A DNA stretch of 5,280 nt from Planctomycetota bacterium (GCA_031082105.1 JAVHLO010000272.1:1-5280); one strand, 5' to 3'. Counted from the stretch's first letter, positions 1 to 4,998 are shown. Made by a program: numbers and translations. The notes: generated by a model not told the origin, from the letters alone.

Positions 1-1127
1 AGCTTTTCGTCGAGCCCCTTGTCGCCGATCTCGCCGATCGTCGCGTGGATCAACTCCAGCGCTTCCACGTGCTCCTTGCCCTCCGGCATCACCGCCTTGA
101 TGACCAGCGGGCCCGGATCCGTGTTCAGCCAATCGTAGGAGACGCTCACCTCCGTAGCCTTTCCACCGTCGACGAGCCGCTTCTTGAGCTCATCGTTGAG
201 GTAGTCTGTGACGACGAGCAGCGCCGCCTGCATCTTCGAGGCCAGGGCCGCGCCCGCGTAGCCGAGCATGATCCGCTCCGCCGGCACGTCGAACCTGAGC
301 ACGGTCGACCTGCCGCCTGTCTGTGGAGGCTCCTCCTTGCGGACCGTCTCGACCAGCGCGCCCGCGGGGAACGACCCATAATACTTGTTCACGAGGCCGA
401 CAACCGATTCCGGATCGACCTTGCCGATGACCACGAGCGTGGCGCTGTTCGACATGTAGAACGTGTCGTAGTGCGCGCGCGCCTGGTCGACGCCGATCGT
501 CGTGATGTCACGCTCGAACCCCAGCACGGGGAACCTGTAAGGGTGCACGGTGAACACGAGGCCGAGTACGCGCGCGAGCATTGCGCCCTCGGGCTCCTGC
601 ATCTGCGCATGGACGATCTCCGTCGCCTTGAGCGCCTCGCGCTTCACAAGTTCCGGGGCGAACATGAGGCCGGTTACGCGTTCGGCCTCGATCTTCAGCG
701 CGAGCTCGACCTTGTCGGAGTTCAGAATCGAGTAGTAGCAGGTCGCGTCGCGAAAGACCCGCGAGCCGACGTCCTTCTCCGCATTCTTCTGGAAGCCGAC
801 CTTCTGGAGCGCGGCAAGCCCGGTCCCCTCCTTGTAGTCCTGCGAGGCCGCATACGGGACCACGCGCGAGATGAGGTGGGCCAGCCCGGCCTTGCCCGGC
901 ATGTCGTCGCCGGTGCCGATCCTGTAGATCATGGCCGTCACGACGACCGAATGGCGCTTGGTCGGGATGACGATCACCTTGAGCCCGTTATCGAGTTGAG
1001 TACGGACGGGCTCTTCCTTCTTGTCCTTCTTCGCCTGCGCCTGCGCCGGCGCGGAGACAAATGCGACGACCGCCGCACAGACAGCGACCGCCAGCGATAC
1101 GCGCAGCAAGCCAAAACGATTCTGCAT
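1..1127 (-). CDS. Secreted M16-family (pitrilysin-like) protein, probably non-catalytic; C-terminus beyond window
   Basis: The 375 residues visible run off the low-coordinate edge of the window. Residues 1-32 look like a Sec signal peptide: Arg at 4 and 9, a hydrophobic core at 10-26, and an Ala-rich end with AQA around 28-32. An M16 N-terminal domain follows: DNGLKVIVIP at 46-55, then YRIGTGDDMPGKAGLAHL at about 68-85. Further on are matches to the family's ELALxxEAxRM, HPYRxPVxG and SNxATLVVxGxVDPE stretches. Family members are zinc endopeptidases using HxxEH, but here that site (84-88) reads HLISR: the first His is kept and both the catalytic Glu and the second His are lost. The downstream Glu that would be the third ligand seems present in a TEIVH stretch. 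I infer an inactive partner chain, as in known two-chain M16 enzymes, with an active partner possibly encoded just past the edge. The start is supported by AGGAG at 1137-1141, nine bases upstream. It probably acts in the periplasm. Confidence 0.86.
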   Translation of the reverse strand, partial: MQNRFGLLRVSLAVAVCAAVVAFVSAPAQAQAKKDKKEEPVRTQLDNGLKVIVIPTKRHSVVVTAMIYRIGTGDDMPGKAGLAHLISRVVPYAASQDYKEGTGLAALQKVGFQKNAEKDVGSRVFRDATCYYSILNSDKVELALKIEAERVTGLMFAPELVKREALKATEIVHAQMQEPEGAMLARVLGLVFTVHPYRFPVLGFERDITTIGVDQARAHYDTFYMSNSATLVVIGKVDPESVVGLVNKYYGSFPAGALVETVRKEEPPQTGGRSTVLRFDVPAERIMLGYAGAALASKMQAALLVVTDYLNDELKKRLVDGGKATEVSVSYDWLNTDPGPLVIKAVMPEGKEHVEALELIHATIGEIGDKGLDEK

Positions 1128-1204
1128 GGTCTTCTTCTCCTCGACAACCGCGATTCCGCTCCTTAATCCCCCGTTCAGCGTTCTTTTTCGTCCACCCCGA
1201 GATT

Positions 1205-1233
1205 GCCACAGAGACACAAAGGCACGGAGAAAG
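1205..1233 (+). repeat. CACAGAG-type dispersed repeat, copy 1
   Basis: This copy starts GCCACAGAGACACA and continues with a GGCACGGAGAAAG end. It matches copy 2 (2268-2298) almost base for base apart from a one-base indel and a few substitutions, and it is in the same orientation. It lies about 80 bases upstream of the M16 start codon. Read from the other strand it gives peptides such as PLCLCG, a common source of false gene calls. I recall this repeat as widespread between genes in environmental genomes; its function is unknown to me. Confidence 0.75.
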
Positions 1234-1258
1234 ACGGACAATATCGGACACGGTCCCG

Positions 1259-1300
1259 GCGGTTCGGCCCGACAAGGCGAACCGCAGAGATTTTTCTCTG
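1259..1300. repeat. Two adjacent small inverted repeats (potential tandem hairpins)
   Basis: The first has 8-bp arms GCGGTTCG (1259-1266) and CGAACCGC (1278-1285) around an 11-nt loop. The second, CAGAGA (1285-1290) and TCTCTG (1295-1300), follows directly, with a TTTT loop on the plus strand. Both would form on either strand. They lie between the NYN and M16 genes, about 130-170 bases upstream of the M16 start. Neither is followed by a clear U-run in the minus direction, so a terminator role is not supported. A leader structure or chance folding remain possible. Confidence 0.4.
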
Positions 1301-1401
1301 TCTCCCGTCTCTTCTCACTCTGATACGACCTCTGACGAACTGACGTTTGTCCGCCGGACGCGACCGAGACTGTGGGAATCCGGTCTTGCCCTCTTGCCGT
1401 C

Positions 1402-1475
1402 GCACTGTTCTCTGGATTCCCGCTTTCGCGGGAATGACATGCTGTCGGTACTCTCCCTTGATTCGTGAACAGTGC
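1402..1475. repeat. 9-bp inverted repeat enclosing the ATTCCCGC/GCGGGAAT palindrome
   Basis: GCACTGTTC at 1402-1410 and GAACAGTGC at 1467-1475 are perfect inverted 9-mers about 56 nt apart. They enclose the 1416-1435 hairpin asymmetrically. The element lies 20 to 94 bases past the stop codon of the NYN gene, so it would be in that gene's 3' untranslated RNA. It could be a compound 3' stem-loop or the ends of a small non-autonomous element. No flanking target-site duplication was recognised. Confidence 0.5.
1416..1435. repeat. Short dispersed palindrome ATTCCCGC-(4 nt)-GCGGGAAT
   Basis: The two 8-bp arms are perfectly complementary around a 4-nt loop. On the minus strand, which is the coding direction here, the loop is GAAA, a GNRA tetraloop, so the RNA hairpin should be stable. 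There is no U-tract after it (CCAGAG follows), so a standard intrinsic terminator is unlikely. The core has the same ATTCCC(N8)GGGAAT plan as the neisserial dRS3 repeat, and similar palindromes occur in many unrelated genomes. It yields the false peptides DSRFRGN and FPRKRES when translated. Confidence 0.8.
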
Positions 1476-1495
1476 CGGCCATGCCTCTGCGGCCC

Positions 1496-2056
1496 CTATT
1501 CGCGCGCAGGCGGACGATCCTGCTCCGCGAAGAACTTCTCCCACCACTCTGCCTCGCCGGGCGGGATTCCGTGCAGTTTGCAGTGCGGCGTATCGTCGTC
1601 ACTCCCGCGCGCGCGCCGCGCAAGCGAACCGTCCACGCGTTCGAGGAACCTGTCGGACGAAACGACTTCCGCACCGGACTTGCGGACCGCGCGCGCGAGT
1701 TCGGCATCAGACGTGACGACCGTCATGGCAAGCCCCCTGCTCTTTCGCGCGACGAGTTCAAGGATCATGGAATCGGCCGAGACTCCGCCGCCGGCGAAGA
1801 CGATCTCGACATGCCCCGATGTGAGGTGCGTCCTTTCGCCGCCCGCATGGCGCGCGCCGCGCGTTCCGTCGAATACCACGATCGCGCCGGGCGGTCTGCC
1901 GTGCCTCGCCTTTGCGGCGTGTCTCCTGCCCCGGGCAAAAAAATGATCGAGCCGGCCGACAAGCCGGCCGCGCGCAGCCTCGATCCCAGGTCGGCTCAGC
2001 GTCCCGGGCAGGTCCTTCTGCGCATACAGCAGATTGTAGCCGTCGATGATGAGCAT
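1496..2056 (-). CDS. NYN-domain (YacP/Rae1-like) putative ribonuclease
   Basis: The product is 186 aa from ATG 2056, or 192 aa from an in-frame ATG at 2074. The protein is a single PIN-like NYN domain. In the shorter numbering it begins MLIIDGYNLLYA (acidic D5), followed by VVFDG (D63), SADSMILEL (D95) and VVTSDAELA (D117). These four spaced aspartates fit the acidic metal-binding site of NYN nucleases. The tail has a PPGEAEWWEKFF stretch like the W-x-x-F end of YacP homologues. The B. subtilis member Rae1 is a ribosome-associated mRNA endonuclease; that activity here is inference. I prefer the shorter start because family members open directly at the (L/I)IDGYN strand and because the six extra residues come from a 7-nt repeat array. 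Neither start has a good Shine-Dalgarno. The gene follows pyrC in the same direction after 480 bp, so it is probably a separate transcript. Confidence 0.85.
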   Translation of the reverse strand: MLIIDGYNLLYAQKDLPGTLSRPGIEAARGRLVGRLDHFFARGRRHAAKARHGRPPGAIVVFDGTRGARHAGGERTHLTSGHVEIVFAGGGVSADSMILELVARKSRGLAMTVVTSDAELARAVRKSGAEVVSSDRFLERVDGSLARRARGSDDDTPHCKLHGIPPGEAEWWEKFFAEQDRPPARE

Positions 2057-2064
2057 GAGAGGTT

Positions 2065-2106
2065 CATTGATCATTCACCATTGGACATTTATCATTTCCC
2101 ATTGGT
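2065..2106 (-). repeat. 7-nt degenerate tandem array, AATG type, left arm (6 units)
   Basis: CATT recurs at 2065, 2072, 2079, 2086, 2093 and 2100, exactly every 7 bases, with three variable bases between (unit CATTNNN, or NNNAATG on the minus strand). The array is the inverted partner of 2135-2176. It covers the alternative ATG (2072-2074) of the NYN gene and ends 8 bases before the preferred ATG, so it occupies the place of that gene's ribosome binding site. Confidence 0.85.
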
Positions 2107-2134
2107 GGCCGAGCCGGACCGATTCTCGTAGCCC

Positions 2135-2176
2135 AATGTCAAATGAGAAATGACCAATGGCACATGACGAATGCCA
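2135..2176 (+). repeat. 7-nt degenerate tandem array, AATG type, right arm (6 units)
   Basis: ATG recurs at 2136, 2143, 2150, 2157, 2164 and 2171, exactly every 7 bases. Units are AATGNNN, with one CATGACG. Compared with the reverse complement of the left arm, 32 of 41 positions agree, and the arms are separated by 28 nt. Together they could form a long imperfect hairpin or cruciform just upstream of the NYN coding region. Confidence 0.85.
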
Positions 2177-2186
2177 GGCTTGACAA

Positions 2187-2207
2187 GATCTGGAATCTCA
2201 GATCCGA
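2187..2207 (+). repeat. Possible short 7-nt repeat of ATCTS type (3 units)
   Basis: GATCTGG, AATCTCA and GATCCGA follow one another with ATC at 2188, 2195 and 2202. The same bases also give a 6-bp inverted repeat, GATCTG (2187-2192) and CAGATC (2199-2204). Three units is too few to separate a third repeat class from chance; it is listed because two clear 7-nt classes lie nearby. Confidence 0.3.
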
Positions 2208-2267
2208 TCTCGAGGACTCACGATTACAGCGCAGTCCCCGCCAACCCCGAGACGTAGGCGCGAAATA

Positions 2268-2298
2268 GCCACAGAGACACAGAGGACACGGAGAGAAG
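2268..2298 (+). repeat. CACAGAG-type dispersed repeat, copy 2
   Basis: It begins GCCACAGAGACACAGAGG and ends in CACGGAGAGAAG. It has the same orientation as copy 1 and is inverted relative to copy 3 (2411-2437). The 25-base core 2269-2293 agrees with the reverse complement of 2411-2435 at 21 positions, so copies 2 and 3 form an inverted pair around 117 nt. Confidence 0.78.
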
Positions 2299-2410
2299 TC
2301 ATAGGATTCCTCTTCGAATTCCGTCCTTGAGAACAGGTACGTTGAAGTTGACGAGCGAATCCAATTTCCAACCACCCAGTTTCAGATTCTGCTATCCTAT
2401 TTGGTTCAAT

Positions 2411-2437
2411 CTCTGTGCTCTCTGTGTCTCAGTGGTG
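2411..2437 (-). repeat. CACAGAG-type dispersed repeat, copy 3 (inverted)
   Basis: Read on the minus strand this is CACCACTGAGACACAGAG followed by AGCACAGAG. It is the inverted partner of copy 2 and lies about 100 bases past the pyrC stop codon. The sequence between copies 2 and 3 shows no gene or other recognisable content. Confidence 0.78.
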
Positions 2438-2494
2438 AATATCCAGCTGCTTCAGCGTCTTCGGCGGTTCCAAAGCGGCAGCGGAATTCGTCAA

Positions 2495-2519
2495 AAATGT
2501 CAAATCACATTTGACGTTT
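2495..2519 (-). terminator. Candidate terminator hairpin after pyrC
   Basis: AAATGTCAAAT (2495-2505) and ATTTGACGTTT (2509-2519) form an 11-bp stem around a 3-nt loop, all Watson-Crick except one G-U-type position. In the pyrC direction it starts 16 nt after the stop codon, and the stem's end runs into TTTTT followed by GACG. That suits an intrinsic terminator, but the stem is AT-rich and the U-run is short and partly inside the stem. It also contains one AATGTCA unit and one inverted CATTTGA unit, so it may be a minimal relative of the AATG-type arrays at 2065-2176. Confidence 0.5.
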
Positions 2520-2535
2520 CGGCGATAGAGCACGG

Positions 2536-3816
2536 CTAGCCGTTGCCGCCGGAGACGATGCGTCCTCCGACGAGCACGACGGTGGCGCAGCCGCGGAGCT
2601 TCCTGCCCGCAAAGGGGCAGTTTCGGCTCTTTGAGATGAACCTGGACGGGTCGATCTCGATCTCCTTGTCGAGGTCAATCACGGTGACGTCGGCCACGGC
2701 CCCGGCGGAGAGCGTTCCGCGCGGGATGCCGAGTATGCGCGCCGGGTTCAGCGTCAGTCTCGCGACGGCCTCGTTCAAGGACAGCACGTTCTTTCCCACG
2801 AGTTCCGTCAAGACGATCGGCAGCGTTGTCTCGAGTCCAATTACCCCGAACGGCGCGGCGGAGAATTCGACGTCCTTCTCTTCCGACGAATGGGGCGCGT
2901 GGTCGGAGGCAATGGCGTCGATCGTCCCGTCCGTCAGCCCGCGCCTCAGCGCCTCGACGTCCTTCTTTGTTCTGAGCGGCGGACTCATCTTGAAATTCGG
3001 GTCGAACGTCCTGAGTGCGGTCTCGTCGAGCACGAGGTGGTGCGGCGTGGCCTCGGTGGTCACGCGGATGCCCTTCTCCTTGGCGCGCCTGACGAGTTCG
3101 ACCGAGACGGCCGTGCTCACGTGGGCGATATGCACCTTGGAACCCGTAGCCGCCGCGAGCATGATATCCCTGTGCACCATGGTTTCTTCCGCGATTGCGG
3201 GCATGCCGGGAAGCCCAAGCACCGTAGACATGTAGCCCTCGTTCATCACGCCGTCGCGCGAGAGGTTGCGGTCCTCACAGTGCGAGATGACGGCCTTGTC
3301 GAACATTCCTGCGTACTGGAGCACGCGCCTCATCACGTCGGCGTTCGCTATCGAGTTTCCATCGTCGGAGAACGCCACGGCCCCGCCGCGCACGAGCTGG
3401 CCGATCTCCGAGAGTTCCTCGCCCTTTCTGCCCTTGGTTGCGGCGGCGATTGCGAAGACGTTCGCCTTCCCGCACCGTTTCGCCTGCAGGTAGATGAACT
3501 CGACCATGGCTTCGTTGTCGATCGGCGGATCGGTGTTCGGCATGCTTGCGACGCTGGCGAAGCCGCCGGCAACCGCGGCCGCCGCGCCGCTGGCGATCGT
3601 CTCCTCGTCCTCCTTGCCCGGTTCGCGAAGATGCGTGTGCATGTCGATAAGCCCCGGCGCGACAACCTTGCCGCGCGCGTCGATCACCTGGTAGCCCCTC
3701 GGTGAAGCGCTGCCAAGCGTCTTGACCTTGCCGTCTTCGATCAGGACATTGGTGACGGCGTCAAAACCCGATGCCGGGTCTATGACGCGTCCGCCCATGA
3801 TGAGGTAGGATGACAT
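2536..3816 (-). CDS. pyrC: Dihydroorotase
   Basis: The product is 426 aa. It cyclises N-carbamoyl-L-aspartate to dihydroorotate, step 3 of cytosolic UMP synthesis. Amidohydrolase-fold landmarks are all present. DMHTHLREPG at 58-67 supplies metal ligands H60 and H62 and the substrate Arg R64. MPNT is at 92-95. FSDDG at 149-153 supplies the acidic residue that replaces a carboxylated Lys in this class. H179 lies in SHCED, H232 in HIAHVS, EATPHH at 255-260, and the catalytic D305 in ASDHAPH. The tail SPFAG-like stretch and VGGRIV are typical. Length and residue layout fit the roughly 425-aa Bacillus/Aquifex type, not the shorter E. coli type. The Aquifex form depends on partnership with PyrB, so pairing with the adjacent pyrB product is plausible but inferred. 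The start is ATG 3816, preceded by AAGGA at 3825-3829. The frame is open for 60 more codons upstream, but that part is repeat sequence (see 3838-3872). Confidence 0.97.
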   Translation of the reverse strand: MSSYLIMGGRVIDPASGFDAVTNVLIEDGKVKTLGSASPRGYQVIDARGKVVAPGLIDMHTHLREPGKEDEETIASGAAAAVAGGFASVASMPNTDPPIDNEAMVEFIYLQAKRCGKANVFAIAAATKGRKGEELSEIGQLVRGGAVAFSDDGNSIANADVMRRVLQYAGMFDKAVISHCEDRNLSRDGVMNEGYMSTVLGLPGMPAIAEETMVHRDIMLAAATGSKVHIAHVSTAVSVELVRRAKEKGIRVTTEATPHHLVLDETALRTFDPNFKMSPPLRTKKDVEALRRGLTDGTIDAIASDHAPHSSEEKDVEFSAAPFGVIGLETTLPIVLTELVGKNVLSLNEAVARLTLNPARILGIPRGTLSAGAVADVTVIDLDKEIEIDPSRFISKSRNCPFAGRKLRGCATVVLVGGRIVSGGNG

Positions 3817-3824
3817 CTTGCGAT

Positions 3825-3829
3825 TCCTT
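3825..3829 (-). promoter_or_regulatory. Shine-Dalgarno that decides the pyrC start
   Basis: AAGGA on the minus strand ends 8 nt before ATG 3816. It favours this start over the in-frame ATG at 3996, whose extension would read through the 7-nt repeat array and have no counterpart in dihydroorotases. Confidence 0.7.
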
Positions 3830-3837
3830 ATGGAGTA

Positions 3838-3872
3838 GTAGCGAGCAGTGAGTAGCGAATAGCGGGCAGCGA
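3838..3872 (+). repeat. 7-nt degenerate tandem array, GTAGCGA type, pyrC-side arm
   Basis: Five consecutive units, GTAGCGA, GCAGTGA, GTAGCGA, ATAGCGG and GCAGCGA, follow in strict 7-base phase, with a decayed continuation to about 3886. The array sits 22 bases upstream of the pyrC start. Translated on the minus strand it gives the LLAARYSLLTARY-like peptide of the false N-terminal pyrC extension. Units 2 to 5 (3845-3872) are inverted partners, in matching order, of 3976-4003. Confidence 0.85.
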
Positions 3873-3968
3873 GAAGAACGCAGCGCAGCCGCAACCGAAG
3901 CGCCTGAAAAAGTCCGCTTAGAAAGCACGATCTTGCATGATTGTGGTACAGAGAGCGGGGGATCTCTT

Positions 3969-4003
3969 CCGTCCCTCGCCACCCGCTGCTCGCCACTCAC
4001 CAC
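3969..4003 (-). repeat. 7-nt degenerate tandem array, GTGGCGA type, pyrB-side arm
   Basis: On the minus strand, units from 4003 downward are GTGGTGA, GTGGCGA, GCAGCGG and GTGGCGA, with a weaker GGGACGG fifth unit. The array starts 8 bases after the pyrB stop codon. Its unit order (endings TGA, CGA, CGG, CGA) is the same as in the other arm, so the arms are a true inverted repeat, with 103 nt between the paired parts. Confidence 0.85.
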
Positions 4004-4011
4004 GCGAACGG

Positions 4012-4986
4012 CTACGCTCTCTCTTCACCCTCGAGCTCCTTCACTCCCGCGACGAGGAACAGGACGGCCATCCTGACGGCGAGCCCGTTGGTGACCTGCT
4101 TGAGGATGACGGACTGTTCGCCGTCGGCGACGTCCGGCGCGATCTCGACGCCGCGATTGATGGGGCCGGGGTGCATGATGAGCACATCTTTGCGGGTTCT
4201 CTTCATGCGTTCGCCGTCGATTCCGAAGATCCTTGAGTACTCCCGCACCGAGGGGAAGAGGTTGGCTTTCTGCCTCTCCATCTGGATCCTGAGCAGGTTG
4301 ATCACATCGGCGTCCGCGATCGCCTCATCCACGTTGTGTGAGACCTTCACGCCGAGGTCCTCGATGAACGGGGGCACGAGCGTAGCCGGGCCGCAGACCG
4401 TGACGTGCGCACCGAGCTTTGTCAGTCCCCAGATATTCGATCTCGCGACCCTGCTGTGCGTGATGTCGCCCAGGATCACGACCTTGAGTCCGCGTATCCG
4501 CCCCTTGAGCTCGCGGATGGTGAAGATGTCGAGGAGTCCCTGCGTGGGGTGTTCGTGGGCGCCGTCGCCCGCGTTTATGATCGATGCCTTCAACACGTTG
4601 GACAGCATCAGCGGCACTCCGGGGGCCCAGTGGCGCACTATCACGATGTCCACGCCCATCGCTTCGATGTTGCGGGCGGTGTCCTTGAGGGTCTCGCCTT
4701 TCGACAGGCTGCTCGTAGAGGGCGAAAAATCGACGGTATCCGCGCTCAACCGCTTGGCGGCCAGCGAGAAAGAGGTCTTTGTCCTCGTGCTCGGCTCGAC
4801 GAACATGTTCACGATGACCTTGCCGCGGAGGGCCGGCACCTTCTTTATGTCGCGCGTCGACACCTCCTTGAAGGACCGGGCCGTGTCCAGTATGAGGGTG
4901 ATCTCGTCGGCGGAAAGCTCTTCCAGTCCGAGCAGGTGCCTGCGGTTCCAGCCGGGCTTCGGTTCGATTGGGATTTCGGGACGCAT
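4012..4986 (-). CDS. pyrB: Aspartate carbamoyltransferase catalytic subunit
   Basis: The product is 324 aa. It condenses carbamoyl phosphate with L-aspartate, the committed step of pyrimidine synthesis, in the cytosol. The N-terminal half carries the carbamoyl-phosphate site STRTKTSF at 66-73 and the SLSKGET loop at 93-99, whose Ser and Lys reach into the neighbouring subunit's active site. RHWAPGVP follows at 118-125 and HPTQ at 146-149. The aspartate half ends with HPGPINRGVEI from 272. Length and motifs are those of a complete, active enzyme. ATG 4986 is preceded by AGGAG with 6-nt spacing, inside the pyrR stop region, which suggests translational coupling. No pyrI-type regulatory chain gene is in the window, and the next gene is pyrC, consistent with PyrB-PyrC association as in some bacteria (inference). 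Confidence 0.97.
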   Translation of the reverse strand: MRPEIPIEPKPGWNRRHLLGLEELSADEITLILDTARSFKEVSTRDIKKVPALRGKVIVNMFVEPSTRTKTSFSLAAKRLSADTVDFSPSTSSLSKGETLKDTARNIEAMGVDIVIVRHWAPGVPLMLSNVLKASIINAGDGAHEHPTQGLLDIFTIRELKGRIRGLKVVILGDITHSRVARSNIWGLTKLGAHVTVCGPATLVPPFIEDLGVKVSHNVDEAIADADVINLLRIQMERQKANLFPSVREYSRIFGIDGERMKRTRKDVLIMHPGPINRGVEIAPDVADGEQSVILKQVTNGLAVRMAVLFLVAGVKELEGEERA

Positions 4987-4992
4987 GATTCG

Positions 4993-4998
4993 CTCCTA
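4993..4998 (-). promoter_or_regulatory. pyrB Shine-Dalgarno overlapping the pyrR stop codon
   Basis: TAGGAG combines the pyrR stop (TAG, 4998-4996) and the core of a Shine-Dalgarno placed 6 nt before the pyrB ATG. Ribosomes ending pyrR would be positioned to start pyrB, so the two proteins are probably made from one message in linked amounts. Confidence 0.75.

Larger units (their letters stand above)
1128..1495. other. Gap between the NYN gene and the M16 gene, holding repeats but no gene
   Basis: This stretch holds the 5' leader of the M16 gene and the 3' flank of the NYN gene. I see one CACAGAG-type repeat (1205-1233), two adjacent small hairpins (1259-1300) and a palindrome nested in a 9-bp inverted repeat (1402-1475). 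Open frames across it on both strands are made of repeat sequence, for example the peptide DSRFRGND encoded by the palindrome, and match no family I know. No convincing -35/-10 promoter was found upstream of the M16 gene. Confidence 0.7.
2107..2535. other. Gap between pyrC and the NYN gene, repeat-rich, no gene seen
   Basis: This stretch contains the AATG-type right arm (2135-2176), a weak three-unit 7-nt repeat (2187-2207), two inverted CACAGAG-type repeats (2268-2298 and 2411-2437) and a terminator-like hairpin (2495-2519). The remainder has lower GC than the genes. Small open frames on both strands here translate repeat sequence (CHWSFLI, PLCLCGYF, LCALCVSVV) and have no family features. 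No clear promoter for the NYN gene was recognised. Confidence 0.7.

Noticed and set aside
45..1166. Long plus-strand open frame (373 codons) opposite the M16 gene
   Set aside because: Its translation is Arg/Asp/Leu-rich without any family motif, as expected opposite a GC-rich gene. The minus strand carries a clear M16 domain, signal peptide and Shine-Dalgarno.
1128..1468. Small open frames on both strands with DSRFRGND, FPRKRES or PLCLCG peptides
   Set aside because: These peptides are translations of the palindrome and the CACAGAG repeat, which recur across unrelated genomes as false gene calls.
1472..2131. Plus-strand open frame of 219 codons opposite the NYN gene
   Set aside because: It is Arg/Pro-rich with no recognisable domain and runs through the AATG-type repeat array. 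The NYN domain on the minus strand explains the region.
2065..2176. CRISPR-like array
   Set aside because: The period is only 7 nt with degenerate units, with no 25-40 nt repeats, unique spacers or nearby cas genes.
2532..2543. Perfect 12-bp palindrome ACGGCTAGCCGT over the pyrC stop codon
   Set aside because: It is short, has no loop to form an RNA hairpin, and has no second copy or link to a known operator. It is probably chance.
2543..3705. Plus-strand open frames opposite pyrC
   Set aside because: They are low-complexity Ser/Ala/Arg translations, antisense to a fully conserved dihydroorotase.
4987..4995. Internal attenuator or PyrR-binding site between pyrR and pyrB
   Set aside because: The gap is only 9 nt and is filled by the Shine-Dalgarno, leaving no room for a PyrR-binding stem-loop. 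Any such site would lie upstream of pyrR, outside the window.
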